DNA from: Doris montereyensis
Lineage: Eukaryota > Mollusca > Gastropoda > Nudibranchia > Dorididae
Assembly (NCBI GenBank): GCA_037039925.1
Contig: JAXRKP010001146.1
Span: forward strand, 2,501-66,500
DNA length: 64,000 nt
Reading direction: 5' to 3'
Part shown: piece after piece, positions 21,754 through 35,718 of the stretch
How positions within the stretch are numbered: the first letter of the stretch is position 1
Layout: each line of letters begins with the position of its first letter
Translations under genes and position numbers: made by a program
The notes under the pieces: generated by a model
The model's input: the letters and a program-made list of their open reading frames with translations, nothing else
Database searches by the model: none
Told to the model about the DNA's origin: nothing

Positions 21754-22415
21754 TGTAAAATATCACATGTACACATTTCTATCCACATCTGACAAATGAT
21801 CTATCTGTCCTTTCATACCCTTATAAAGTTAGTGTATCTCTATCTGTCTGGCTTTTCTTTTTAATCCAGCTGTAAATTGTACAAACTGTACCGATACTTC
21901 TTTCATTTCAAACTATTACGAATACGATTGTTATTGTTACTCATTCCTCTGTGAATGTTGCATTGACGTGAAAATTGATTGAGGGTACGTTGTAGATCTA
22001 CACAACGTACAAGAGAATGTTTTATTTAAAACTCAAATTTTAGGGAGTTTGGATACATAGATGATAATAGATCTACATGTATGTGAATTTCTCTGCTGAG
22101 AGGGACACAACGGATATCAATCTGAAGAAGCCGAAATTCGAGGAAAATTGGCTGAATTGTTGAAGCAATGGGTTGGAATATATTTCATTCAAAGTTTGTT
22201 GATACATGTATTAGTGAAAGCAAGAATTGCCAATCTACATGAATTCAAATTTTAATGCCAAAAATGTTTTCAGCAAAATAAAAGTTTGCTCTTCAATTTG
22301 ATCTTATCATTTTATTTTTTAGTACTAGATCTATCTGTTGCTCGTTAGAATTATGCAGTAGATCTAGTCTACGAAATGTGAAGTGTTAATGGACATAAAA
22401 TGTCTGGGTGCCAGT
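21754..22415. other. Unique AT-rich stretch, no gene seen
   Basis: No repeat structure or coding signature beyond scattered AGATCT words (about 21994, 22068, 22327, 22362). Confidence 0.4.
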
Positions 22416-23045
22416 CCACTTGTGGTCTACCGCGTTGTTTCTGTTCCACTTGATGGTCTACTGCGATGTTTCTGTTCCACTTGATGGTCTACTGCAATGT
22501 TTCTGTTCCATTTGATGGTCTACCACGTTGTTTCTGTTCCACATGATGTTCTACCACGTTGTTTCTGTTCCACATGATGTTCTACGTTGTTTCTGTTCCA
22601 CTTGATGGTCTACCATGTTGCTTCTGTTCAACTTGATGGTCTACCAAGTTGTTTCTGTTCCACTTGATGGTCTACCACGTTGTTTCTGTTCCACTTGATG
22701 GTCTACCACGTTGTTTCTGTTCCACTTGATGGTCTACCACGTTGTTTCTGTTCCACTTGGTGGTCTACCACGTTGTTTCTGTTCAACTTGATGGTCTACC
22801 ACGTTGTTTCTGTTCCACATGATGTTCTACCACGTTGTTTCTGTTCAACTTGATGGTCTACCACGTTGTTTCTGTTCGCTTGATGGTCTACTTGATGGTC
22901 TACCACGTTGTTTCTGTTCCACTTGATGGTCTACTGCTATGTTCCTGTTCCATTTAATGGTCTACCGCATTGTTTCTGTTCCACTTGATGGTCTAATGCG
23001 ATGCTTCTGCTCCACTTGATGGTCTACAGCGTCGTTTTCTGTTCC
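22416..23045. repeat. 31-bp tandem repeat (TTGATGGTCTACCACGTTG)
   Basis: About 20 copies of TTGATGGTCTACCACGTTG plus TTTCTGTTCCAC, most diverged at the left end. It passes without a break into the 40-bp array, with which it shares the GTTCCACTTGATGGTCTACC core. Confidence 0.9.
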
Positions 23046-24074
23046 ACTTGACGGTTTACCACTAGACCACTCAGATAACTGTTCCACTTGATGGTCTACC
23101 ACCAGACCACTCAGACAACTGTTCCATTTGACAGTCTACCACCAGACCACTTAGACAACTGTTCCACTTGACAGTTTACCACCAGACCACTCAGACAAGT
23201 GTTCCACTTGACAGTCTACCACCAGACCACTCAGACAACTGTTCCACTTGACAGTTTACCACCAGACCACTTAGACAACTGTTCCACTTGACAGTCTACC
23301 ACCAGACCACTCAGACAACTGTTCCATTTGACAGTCTACCACCAGACCACTCAGATAACTGTTCCACTTGATGGTCTACCACCAGACCACTCAGACAACT
23401 GTTCCACTTGACAGTCTACCACCAGACCACTTAGACAACTGTTCCACTTGACAGTTTACCACCAGACCACTCAGACAAGTGTTCCACTTGACAGTCTACC
23501 ACCAGACCACTCAGACAACTGTTCCACTTGACAGTTTACCACCAGACCACTTAGACAACTGTTCCACTTGACAGTTTACCACCAGACCACTCAGACAAGT
23601 GTTCCACTTGACAGTCTACCACCAGACCACTCAGACAAGTGTTCCACTTGACAGTTTACCACCAGACCACTTAGACGACTGTTCCACTTGACAGTCTACC
23701 ACCAGACCACTAGTCTACCACACCACGTAGACAACTGTTCCACTTGACAGTCTATCACTAGACCACGTAGACGACTGTTCCACTTGATGGTCTACCACCA
23801 GACCACTCAGACAACTGTTCCACTTGATGGTCTACCACCAGACCACTTAGACAACTGTTCCACTTGGTGGTCTATCACCAGACCACTCAGACAACTCTTC
23901 CACTTGACAGTCTACCACCAGACCACTCAGACAACTATTCCACTTGACAGTCTACTTCCAAACCACTCAGACAAGTTGCACTTGACAGTCTACCACCAGA
24001 CCACTCAGACAACTGTTCCACTTGACAGTCTACCACCAGATCAGTCAGACAGCTGTTCCACTTGATGGTCTACC
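23046..24074. repeat. 40-bp tandem repeat (GTTCCACTTGACAGTCTACC)
   Basis: About 26 copies of TGTTCCACTTGACAGTCTAC plus CACCAGACCACTCAGACAAC. Variants (CAGTTTACC, TTAGACAACT, AGACAAGTG) recur about every third unit, giving a 120-bp higher-order period between about 23160 and 23680. Confidence 0.92.
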
Positions 24075-24184
24075 ATATTTATTTGTGTGTGTGTGTGTTT
24101 GTTCACCTCTGTTCCATGTGTGTTTGTTCACCATTGAACATAATAATAATTAATATATGTAAAACATACCATGTTATAATCTCA

Positions 24185-24550
<366 letters not shown>

Positions 24551-24609
24551 AAACCCTGAGATTGTGAGATCACCTTAGCTGAGGATGTGGGTAAATCAGG
24601 TCAAATCGC

Positions 24610-25191
<582 letters not shown>

Positions 25192-25199
25192 TGTCTCGA

Positions 25200-25245
25200 T
25201 GCTATGACCGGGTCGATAGGTGGATTGAAAGGAATCAATCATACA
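25200..25245 (+). mobile_element. SINE family B body fragment
   Basis: GATAGGTGGATTGAAAGG matches GTAGGTGGATTGAAAGC in the family B copy at 33.5 kb. This explains an open frame that otherwise looks protein-like. Confidence 0.45.
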
Positions 25246-25301
25246 TGATACAGATTATTTCTTTGCCGGTGATTTTGGATTCCTTTGGTTACGACTTGAA
25301 G

Positions 25302-26177
25302 ATTGTAAGTTTAAATGTAAGTAATACCAGACAAGTTTAAATGTAAGTAATACCTGAGAAGTTTAAATGTAAGTAATACCAGACAAGTTTAAATGTAAGT
25401 AATACCAGACAAGTTTAAATGTAAGTAATACCAGACAAGTTTAAATGTAAGTAATACCTGAGAAGTTTAAATGTAAGTAATACCAGACAAGTTTAAATGT
25501 AAGTAATACCAGACAGGTTTAAATGTAAGTATTACCAGACAAGTTTAAATGTAAGTAATACCAGACAAGTTTACATGTAAGTATTACCAGACAAGTTTAC
25601 ATGTAAGTATTACCAGACAAGTTTAAATGTAAGTAATACCAGACAAGTTTAAATGTAAGTAATACCAGACAAGTTTAAATGTAAGTATTACCAGACAAGT
25701 TTAAATGTAAGTAATACCAGACAAGTTTACATGTAAGTATTACCAGACAAGTTTACATGTAAGTATTACCAGACAAGTTTAAATGTAAAGTAATACCAGA
25801 CAAGTTTAAATGTAAGTAATACCAGACAAGTTTAAATGTAAGTATTACCAGACAAGTTTAAGTTTACATGTAAGTAATACCAGACAAGTTTAAATGTAAG
25901 TAATACCAGACAAGTTTAAAGGTATGTAATACCAGAGAAGTTTAAATGTAAGTAATACCAGAAAAGTTTAAATGTAAGTAATACCAGACAAGTTTAAATG
26001 TAAGTAATACCAAACAAGTTTAAATGCAAGTAATACCAGACAAGTTTAAATGTAAGTAATACCAGAGAAGTTTAAATGTAAGTAATACCAGACAAGTTTA
26101 AATGTAAGTAATACCAGACAAGTTTACATGTAAGTAATACCAGACAAGTTTAAATGTAAGGAATACCAGACAAGTTT
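25302..26177. repeat. 26-bp tandem repeat with GTAAGTAATACC
   Basis: About 33 copies of AGTTTAAATGTAAGTAATAC plus CAGACA. Variants (TTTACATG, AAGTATTACC) cluster in the middle. Each unit has GTAAGT, the 5' splice-site consensus, on the plus strand, but no plus-strand exon adjoins it. Confidence 0.93.
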
Positions 26178-26622
26178 CAAAACTGAAACTATATCCCTCT
26201 TTCTTAAGAAGAACATGCTCAGAGACTAGTTGATAAAGATGTCATGTTTATTCAGATTCAAGCTTTAAATAAAGAAGGAAAATGAAAATCTAAAGGTGAA
26301 AAGAAATATTGAGTGAATCAGTTACGTTTGAAGTAGCAGTACATGTTGAAACAGAAATCAGACATAAAAGCAGGCTGTCACTGTCAAACATACCTGGTCA
26401 CATCTCCAAACATTGATGACTGTCACCTGCACTCCTTGTCCCTATAATAAATTGATAAACTAAGTAATAGCACTGACGATTGCAAGAACAGATATAGGTG
26501 CATTGTGCAATGCTTTAAAGTTAAAGTATCAGAGTTTGGATTCACAGTTTGGGGTTAAATTTAGAATTATACGCGTTGACAGCAATATTCAAGAATTGAA
26601 TTAGTTAGTTAACTATCTACCA
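26178..26622. other. Unique AT-rich stretch, no gene seen
   Basis: No coding signature or repeat between the 26-bp array and the purine-rich array. Confidence 0.4.
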
Positions 26623-26812
26623 CAAAGTAGAAGAAAAAGAGGAAGAATAGGACGAAAAAGAAAAAGAGGAAGAATAGAAAGAAGAAGAAAAAGAGGAAGA
26701 ATAGAAACAAGAAGAAAAAGAGGAAGAATAGAAAGAAGAAGAAAAAGAGGAAGAATAGAAAGAAGAGGAAAAGAGGAAGAATAGAAAGAAGAAGAAAGAG
26801 AGGAAGGTCCAA
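26623..26812. repeat. 27-bp purine repeat (GAAGAAGAAAAAGAGGAAGA)
   Basis: About seven copies of GAAGAAGAAAAAGAGGAAGA plus ATAGAAA. The complementary strand is poly-pyrimidine and reads as Phe/Leu/Ser repeats; these are not genes. Confidence 0.9.
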
Positions 26813-27042
26813 TGTGAGTTGCCTTGAAGACGGGGATAGCCATCTGCTGCTCTAATTGATTGCCATGCCATAACATTATGTCTATCGCAGGGGTCGATAA
26901 TGTGTTGTCACCTCCCTGCAATCTGTTTGGCCATTTTATACTTATGGCCGTCAATCGCTGATGAAATTTGTAGTTTGGTTTGGTGTTTGGTTTTTACGGC
27001 TATGGCTTATCTCACATCGTGTTACCACCAGCCTCTTCGACG

Positions 27043-27715
27043 TTCATAATTTTCATAATTATGAACTAAATGTAGATCTAGCCTATTTTCATAATTATGT
27101 ACTAAATGTAGATCTAGCCTATTTTCATAATTATGTACTGAATGTAGATCTAGCCTATTTTCATAATTATGTACTAAATGTAGATCTAGCCTATTTTCAT
27201 AATTATGAACTAAATGTAGATCTAGCCTATTTTCATAATTATGTACTAAATGTAGTTCTAGCCTATTTTCATAATTATGAACTAAATGTTCTAGCCTATT
27301 TTCATAATTATGTCTAAATGTAGATCTAGCCTATTTTTAATTATAATTATGAGACTAGACTAAATGTAGATCTAGCCTATTTTCATAATTATGTACTAAA
27401 TGTAGATCTAGCCTATTTTCATAATTATGAACTAAATGTAGATCTAGCCTATTTTCATAATTATGTACTAAATGTAGATCTAGCCTATTTTCATAATTAT
27501 GTACTAAATGTAGATCTAGTCTATTTTCATAATTATGTACTAAATGTAGATCTAGCCTATTTTCATAAGTATGTACTAAATGTAGATCTAGCCTATTTTC
27601 ATAATTATGTACTAAATGTAGATCTAGCCTATTTTCATAATTATGTACTAGATGCAGATCTAGCCTATTTTCGAATGTACTAGATGTAGACCTAGCCTAT
27701 TTTCAAAAGTAAGAG
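27043..27715. repeat. 36-bp tandem repeat (TAGATCTAGCCTATTTTCAT)
   Basis: About 18 copies of TAGATCTAGCCTATTTTCAT plus AATTATGTACTAAATG, more diverged at the right end. It carries the AGATCT word found elsewhere in the window. Confidence 0.93.
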
Positions 27716-27810
27716 AAAATGTTGCAATTGGAAATGTGTTTTTATCTTAGATTACATGTAGATCTAGATCTAATCGCTTTAAACTGCTTTTACTACATGA
27801 TGATATGAAG

Positions 27811-28130
27811 ATTTGATTTGATTTGATTTTACCTGCATCCACAACTAAGGTGATCTCGGAGTCTTAGGAAGGCTTTTTTAAATTTTGGCCCACACTTCCT
27901 GTAAACAGCCAAGGGATCATTAACGTACACAGACTGTTGTGATCTGCACACAGGACCTCCATTTTATCGTTCGCTTCCAATGGGACTAGGCGTCGATCCA
28001 TCTATCTGAATTAGGGAGGTGGATTTTACTTGAAAAAAACATTGAAAAAATTGTTCAACCTACCGGATATTGAACCCACGACCATTTGGTTGAGAGATCG
28101 ATACCTTGCCTCTGGACTACCGAGGCATCA
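27811..28130 (-). mobile_element. tRNA-derived SINE, family B, copy 2
   Basis: On the minus strand: an A-box-like GGTAGTCCAGAGGCAAGG, a B-box-like GTGGGTTCAATATCC, then the family B body (GGATCGACGCCTAGTCCCAT, GATCCCTTGGCTGTTTACAG) and a TAAAATCAAATCAAATC tail. The (GATTT)n at 27811-27829 is that tail on the plus strand. Confidence 0.8.
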
Positions 28131-29330
28131 AAGAAGAAGAAGATGATACTAGATCTAGTGATAATGATGATATTGATAATCATTATGCATCAAGAACTGA
28201 TATAGACATCTACATGTCTACGGAAATTACGTATTGTCTTAAAATAACGTAGAACAATGTTACTTTTATAACTATATGAACGTTTGTTTAAAAGAAAAAA
28301 TAAGGAAAATACCATTTCCCTCCCACTCCTATTATGAGAAATGGTAAGATAAGTTTTATTGAAAGCATACGTGAAAATTGACTTGGTCACATGATACAAC
28401 TTTACAAAGCTACAAGCAAATTTCTATCTAAACATGAAAAGACAAATAGCATAGTATAGGTACATGAAGAGGAGTGGGTGAGGGGAGTGGGGAAATGGAA
28501 AAACTCACTCGATCGTAGACATGTGTATGGTCACGTTACAAATAAAATTCACATTTAGACATTCTATATGATGTAACATAGAAAAGCACATATGAATGTA
28601 GGTGGATAGGAGGAAATGTTTCGTCGGGAATAATTGAATTTTGGATCTTTCTTTCTTTCTTCTTTCAGATGAAAATATAGTATTGCCTCTTTCTGACAAT
28701 TTAGTTTCTTGGTGCAATGGATGTGTCAGATCTTCAATAATAGACCTAGCTTTCTTAACTATTTCAAGATGTTCAACATTGGGGTTGACGACATCTTAAC
28801 ACACAAATATCAATGTTTTTAATTTGATTTCAAGTAAGACGCGTTCCATAGCAAGTAATTCCAAAAGGTATAAAACTTTCAATTGTGAATGAATAAAACA
28901 GTTTCATAACGGTATCGTTGACATGGAAAGAATTCCGTTTCCTTTAAAAAATAACAGTCTTTGATTTAATTTTTTCAAACAATTTTCAACACGAACATAA
29001 CATTTCAATCAAATATCAAAATTACGTCAACAGATCATATAATTTGATGATACAGCAATGTGATATGTAACATTTCACAAGCAAACCATAATTTCTCACA
29101 TTGAAATCAACAACTGCATGCACAGTATTACGACAGGACAAATTAAGTTGAATCCAAATCATATACTTTTCGGACTAACAAAATCACACATGTGATATAA
29201 TATAATGTTCAACAAAGAAGCGTGACTTGTAGCCGGGTATTTTAAAGCCAAATTTCAAATTATATTATCTCAAAAACGAAGGGTGCAAAAGGACAAAATC
29301 ATGGAAATGAAATGTTCAAACATAGATTTA
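28131..29330. other. Unique AT-rich stretch, no gene seen
   Basis: About 1.2 kb without recognisable coding exons, RNA genes or repeats. Open frames are short and lysine/phenylalanine-rich. Confidence 0.4.
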
Positions 29331-29335
29331 TTAGT

Positions 29336-29600
29336 GACGTCGGTGGTCGAATGCTTTGGCAGCTGACTTGGAACCATGCGGTCCTGGGTTCCTGGGTTCG
29401 AATCATAGCAAGCTAGGCCCGACATTGTCTTCATCAGGAAAGACACTTAACACGCATCTTCCTCACTCGACCCAAGTGTAGGTGGATAGAAAGCACTAGC
29501 TTCGCATTCAAAGCTGCGTCAGACTAGAGTGTTCTGCTTCACATTATAGGAACCGGGATTAGCTCCGTCTCTATGGGCCGTAATGGCCTTGAAGTGAAAG
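29336..29600 (+). mobile_element. tRNA-derived SINE, family A, copy 4
   Basis: GACGTCGGTGGTCGAATGC, then GGGTTCGAATCATAGC, then the family A body (GCTAGGCCCGACATTGTC, GAAAGACACTTAACACGC, ACTCGACCCAAGTGTAGG, GGCCTTGAAG). GGTTCCTGGGTTC is a short duplication in the head. It ends about 230 bp before the 2.7 kb array. Confidence 0.8.
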
Positions 29601-29832
29601 ATATTTAACTTTTCACTGATTTAATGATTGCAACAGTCAAAATCGGCTGAAAAGAGCTCATACTCACAAAACAAAACACGCTTGAAATATGAGCCATGAG
29701 TCGTGGGAAGAATTTTAAGTTACATATAAATAATTTGCATTTCTTTTTTTTAAACAGTGTAAATGTTTTGACCATGCTGTCATTCATAGGTCTCGTGAAA
29801 ACTGCACATTGGCACGTGTAGATAGGCATCAC

Positions 29833-32556
29833 ATGTACAGTCACACAAAGTCACATAGACAGACAATCACATCACATGTATAGCCACACAAAGTCACATA
29901 GACAGACAATCACATCACATGTATAGCCACACAAAGTTACATAGACAGACAATCACATCACATGTAAAGCCACACAAAGTTACATAGACAGACAATCACA
30001 TCACATGTAAAGCCACACAAAGTCACATAGACAGACAACAACATCACATGTATAGCCACACAAAATCACATAGACAGACAACAACATCACATGTATAGCC
30101 ACACACAGTCACATAGACAGACAATCACATCACATGTATAGCCACACAAAGTCACATAGACAGACAATCACATCACATGTATAGCCACACAAAGTTACGT
30201 AGACAGACAATCACATCACATGTATAGCCACACAAAGTCACATAGACAGACAACAACATCACATGTATAGCAACACAAAATCACATAGACAGACAACAAC
30301 ATCACATGTATAGCCACACACAGTCACATAGACAGACAATCACATCACATGTATAGCCACACAAAGTCACATGGACAGACAATCACATCACAGGTGTAGT
30401 CACACAAAGTCGCATAGACAGACAACCACATCACATTATAGCCACACAAAGTCACATAGACAGACAATCACATCACATGTATAGCCACAAAAAGTTATAT
30501 AGACAGACAATCACATCACAGGTATAGCCACACAAAGTCATATAGACAGACAATCACATCACAGATGTAGCCACACAAAGTTATATAGACATACAATCAC
30601 ATCACATGTATAGCCACACAAAGTCGTATAGACAGACAATCATATCACATGTATAGCCACACGAAGTCACATAGACAGACAATCGCATGACATATATAGC
30701 CATACAAAGTCACATAGACAGACAATCACATCATATGTATAGCCACACAAAGTCACATAGACAGACAATCACATCACATGTACAGCTACACAAAGTCACA
30801 TCAACAGACAATCACATCACAAGTATAGCCACACAAAGTCATATAGACAGACAATCACATCACAAGTACAGGAAACACAAAGTCACATAGACAGACAATC
30901 ACATCAGAAGTATAGGAAACACAAAGTTACATAGACAGACAATCACATCACAGGTATAGGAAACACAAAGTCACATAGACAGACAATCACATCACTTGTA
31001 TAGGAAACACAAAGTCACATAGGCAGACAATCACATCACATGTATAGCCACACAAAATCACATAGACAGACAATCACATCAAAAGTATAGGAAACACAAA
31101 GTGACATAGAAAGGCAATCACATGACAGGTATAGGAAACACAAAGTCACATAAACAAACAATCACATCACAGGTATAGGAAACACAAAGTCATATAGGCA
31201 GACAATGACATAACAGGTATAGCCAGACAACATCACATAAACAGACAATCACATTACATGTATAGCGACACAAAGTCACATAGACAGACAATCACATCAT
31301 AGGTATAGGAAACATAAAGTCACATAAACAGACAATCACATTACATGTGTAGCAACACAAAGTCACATAAACAGACAATCACATCATAGGTATAGGAAAC
31401 ATAAAGTCACATAAACAGACAATCACATCACAGATATAGGAAAGACAAAGTCATATAGAGTGACAATCACATCACAGGTATATGAAACACAAATTCATAT
31501 AGACAGACAATCAATCACAGATATAGGAAACACAAAGTTATATAGACAGACAATCACATCACAGATATAGGAAACACAAAGTCATATAGGCAGGCAATCA
31601 CATCACAGGTATAGGAAACACAAAGTCATATAGACAGACATTCACATAACAGATATAGGAAACACAAAGTCATAAAGAAAGACAATCACATAACAGATAT
31701 AGGAAATACAAAGTCATATAGACAGACAATCACATCACAGGTATAGGAAACACAATGTCATATAGACAGACAATCACATAACAGATATAGGAAACAAAAA
31801 GTCATATAGGCAGACAATCACATAACAGATATAGGAAATATAAAGTTATATAGGCAGACAATCACATAACAGATAGAGGAAACACAAAGTTATATAGACA
31901 GACAATCACATAACAGATATAGGAAACATAAAGTCATATAGGCAGACAATCACATAACAGATATAGGAAATATAAAGTTATATAGGCAGACAATCACATA
32001 ACAGATAGAGGAAACACAAAGTTATATAGACAGACAATCACATAACAGATATAGGAAACATAAAGTCATATAGGCAGACAATCACATAACAGATATAGGA
32101 AACACAAAGTCATATAGACAGACAATCACATCACAGATATAGGAAACATAATGTTATATAGGCAGACAATCACATCACAGGTATAGGAAATACAAAATCA
32201 TATAGGCATACAATCACATCACAGATATAGGAAACACAAAGTTATATAGACAGACAATCACATCACATGTATAGGAAATACAAAATCATATAGGCATACA
32301 ATCACATCACAGGTATAGGAAACACAAAGTCATATAGGCAGACAATCACACCACAGATATAGGAAACACAAAGTTATATAGACAGACATTCACATCACAG
32401 GTATAGGACATACAAAATCATATAGGCATACAATCACATCACATGTATTGGAAACACAAAGTCACATAGACAGACAATCATATCACAGGTATAGGAAACA
32501 CAAAGTCATATAGACAGACAATCACATCACAGGTATAGGAAACACAAAGTCACAGT
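29833..32556. repeat. 43-bp tandem repeat, about 63 copies
   Basis: Core ACATAGACAGACAATCACAT followed by CACATGTATAGCCACAC and AAAGTC. The second part changes along the array: GTATAGCCACACAAAG on the left, GTATAGGAAACACAAAG or ATATAGGAAACACAAAG from about 30.85 kb on. Confidence 0.95.
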
Positions 32557-32597
32557 TACGCTCAAGAGCATTCATTCAATGCATGCAATCACATAAA

Positions 32598-33335
32598 GGT
32601 GTTGTCCATGTATGTGACACATTCGATAGTTGTGTTGTCAATGTATGTGACATATTCGGTAGTTGTGTTGTCAATGTATGTGACACATTCTGTAGTTGTG
32701 TTGTCAATGTATGTGACATATTTGATAGTTGTGTTGTCCATGTATGTGACATATTCGGTAGTTGTGTTGTCAATATATGTGACATAATATTCTGTAGTTG
32801 TGTTGTCAATGTATGTGACACATTCCGTAGTTGTGTTGTCAATGTATGTGACATATTCGGTAGTTGTGTTGTCAATGTATGTGACATATTTGATATTTGT
32901 GTTGTCAATGTATGTGACATTTTCGTAGTTGTGTTGTCAATGTATGTGACATAAGTTGTGTTGTCAATGTGACATATTCGGTAGTTGTGTTGTCAATGTA
33001 TGTGACACATTCGGTAGTTTGTTGTCAATGTCATATTGTAGTTGTGTTGTATGACATATTCGGTAGTTGTGTTGTCAATGTATGTGACATATTCGGTAGT
33101 TGTGTTGTCAATGTATGTGACATTTTCGGTAGTTGTGTTGTCAATGTATGTGACATATTCGGTAGTTGTGTTGTCAATGTATGTGACACATTCGGTAGTT
33201 GTGTTGTCAATGTATGTGACACATTCGGTAGTTGTGTTGTCAATGTATTGTGGCATATTCGGTAGTTGTGTTGTCAATGTATGTGACACATTTGATATTT
33301 GTGTTGTCAATGTATGTGACACATTTGGTAGTTGT
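32598..33335. repeat. 33-bp tandem repeat (GTAGTTGTGTTGTCAATGTA)
   Basis: About 22 copies of GTAGTTGTGTTGTCAATGTA plus TGTGACATATTCG. Shortened copies lie at 32955-33060. The unit is a multiple of three, so frames on both strands stay open (SCVVNVCDIFG and others). Nothing suggests they are translated. Confidence 0.93.
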
Positions 33336-33394
33336 GTGAGTTTGTTGAAGCCCTGCTGGTCAATGTTTCCATCCCGACTTAAATGCCCTCAGGA

Positions 33395-33650
33395 AAAGTC
33401 GTGGACTCGGTAGTTCAGAGGTAAGAATTGCACATCTCAACTAAAAAGGTTGTGGGTTCGAAACCCGGTGTGGCGGGTTGAATATAATTCTCAAGTTTTG
33501 TTCGGGTTAAGTAGGTGGATTGAAAGCTAGTCCTATCGGAAACGTACGCTAACAAGGAATTCCCCTGTGCAGATCACACCACTCTATGCACATTAAAGAT
33601 CCCTTGGCTGTTGACAGGGCAGTTGGTACAAATTTTAAAGCCCAGAAACA
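33395..33650 (+). mobile_element. tRNA-derived SINE, family B, copy 3
   Basis: Most complete copy: an A-box-like CTCGGTAGTTCAGAGGTAAG, a B-box-like GTGGGTTCGAAACCCGG, then GTAGGTGGATTGAAAGC, AGTCCTATCGG, CACATTAAAGATCCCTTGGC and GTTGACAGGGCAGTTGG. It sits between the 33-bp and 31-bp arrays. Confidence 0.85.
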
Positions 33651-34985
33651 GATTACTGTAGGTCTTGTGTCACCAGGATCAGATTACTGTAGCTATTGTG
33701 TCACCAGGAACAGATTACTGTAGCTATTGTGTCACCAGAAACAGATTACTGTAACTATTGTGTTACCAGAAACAGATTACTGTAGGTATTGTGTCACCAG
33801 AAACAGATTACTATAGCTATTGTGTCACCAGGAACAGACCACTGTAGCTATTGTGTCACCAGAAACAGATTACTGTAGGTCTTGTGTCACCAGGAACAGA
33901 TTACTGTAGCTATTGTGTCACCAGGAACAGATTACTATAGCTATTGTGTCACCAGAAAGAGATTACTGTAGGTCTTGTGTCACCAGAAACAAATTACTGT
34001 AGCTATTGTGTCACCAGAAACAAATTTATGTAGCTATTGTGTCACCAGAAACAGATTATTGTAGGTCTTGTGTCACCAGAAACAGATTACTGTAGCTATT
34101 GCGTCACCAGAAACAGATTACTGTAGGTCTTGTGTCACCAGAAACAGATTACTGTAAGTCTTGTGTCACCAAAACAGATTACTGTAGCTATTGCGTCACC
34201 AGAAACAGATTACTGTAGGTCTTGTGTCACCAGAAACAGATTACTGTAAGTCTTGTGTCACCAGAAACAGATTACTGTAGCCATTGTGTCACCAGAAACA
34301 GATTACTGTAGGTCTTTTGTCACCAGAAACAGATTACTGTAAGTCTTGTGTCACCAGAAACAGATTACTGTAGCTATTGTGTCACAAGAAAAACAGATCA
34401 CTGTAGGTCTTGTGTCACCATAAACAGATTACTGTAAGTCTTGTGTCACCAGAAACAGATTACTGTAGCTATTGTGTCACCAGAAACAGATCACTGTAGG
34501 TCTTGTGTCACCATAAACAGATTACTGTAAGTCTTGTGTCACCAGAAACAGATTACTATAGCTATTGTGTCACCAGAAACAGATTACTATAGCTATTGTG
34601 TCACCAGAAACAGATTACTGTAGCTATTGTGTCACCAGAAACAGATTACTATAGCTATTGTGTCACAAGAAAAACAGATCACTGTAGGTCTTGTGTCACC
34701 ATAAACAGATTACTGTAAGTCTTGTGTCACCAGAAACAGATTACTGTAGCTATTGTGTCACAGAAACAGATTACTATAGCTATTGTGTCACCAGAAACAG
34801 ATCACTGTAGGTCTTGTGTCACCAGAAACAGATTACTGTAGGTCTTGTGTCACCAGAAACAGATCACTGTAGGTCTTGTGTCACCAGAAACAGATTACTA
34901 TAGCTATTGTGTCACCAGAAACAGATTACTATAGCTATTGTGTCACCAGAAACAGATTACTATAGCTATTGTGTCACCATAAACA
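33648..34985. repeat. 31-bp tandem repeat (CACCAGAAACAGATTACTGT)
   Basis: About 43 copies of CACCAGAAACAGATTACTGT plus AGCTATTGTGT. Two unit types (AGCTATTGTGT and AGGTCTTGTGT or AAGTCTTGTGT) alternate, giving partial 93-bp higher-order repeats. Confidence 0.94.
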
Positions 34986-35199
34986 GGCCCGAATACGGCG
35001 TAGTGGTATCAGTTCATTTATCATTGCATACAATTCATATGTTTTAAAAATCATAGCCCTTGATCATCACATCAATAGCATTTTGGCTGCACTGACATAA
35101 GTCCTTATTACAATGAATGAAAGCCGTAATGAGTCCATTGCAATTCCAACTAATAACAGGCGAACGAGCGGGTGCTGAATTTGTTGAAGATGTTGTGGT

Positions 35200-35296
35200 A
35201 TTGTATGCGTGTGTGTGTGTGTGTGTGTGTATGTGTGTATGTGTTCGTGTGGGGGCAGCGGAGGCGGACACGGTGTGTGTATGGGGGGGGGGGGGT
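35200..35296. repeat. GT microsatellite and G run
   Basis: (GT)n at about 35205-35245 and a run of G at about 35283-35295. Confidence 0.85.
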
Positions 35297-35369
35297 ACAG
35301 AACAAACAAAAACAAACAAGCAGATGGTAGAAATGATTTACTTTTGTTTTATCTCACAAACCTCATTTC

Positions 35370-35718
35370 TATATCTATGTATATCTCTCTATATCTATCT
35401 ATATCTATCTATATCTATGTATATCTCTCTACATCTATCTATATCTATCTATATCTATGTATATCTCTCTATATCTCTCTATATCTCTCTATATCTCTCT
35501 ATATCTCTCTATATCTATATATATATCTCTATATCTATCTATATCTATATATATATCTATATCTCTCTATATCTCTCTATATCTCTCTATATCTATATAT
35601 ATATATCTCTATATCTCTCTATATCTCTCTATATCTATATATATCTCTCTATATCTATCTATATCTATATATCTCTCTATATCTATCTATATCTCTCTAT
35701 ATCTCTCTATATCTCTCT
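35370..35718. repeat. ATATCTCTCT / ATATCTATCT decamer repeat
   Basis: (ATATCTCTCT)n with ATATCTATCT and ATATATAT variants. It is continuous with the 3' end of the minus-strand SINE at 35719, so it may be an expanded SINE tail. A smaller patch of the same decamer lies at about 36083-36115. Confidence 0.9.

Noticed and set aside
32583..33413. Cys/Val-rich and Thr-rich open frames on both strands
   Set aside because: The 33-bp unit is a multiple of three, so several frames stay open; there is no domain outside the repeat.
29833..34985. CRISPR-like arrays
   Set aside because: The repeats are back to back without unique spacers, in a eukaryotic context with SINEs and introns.
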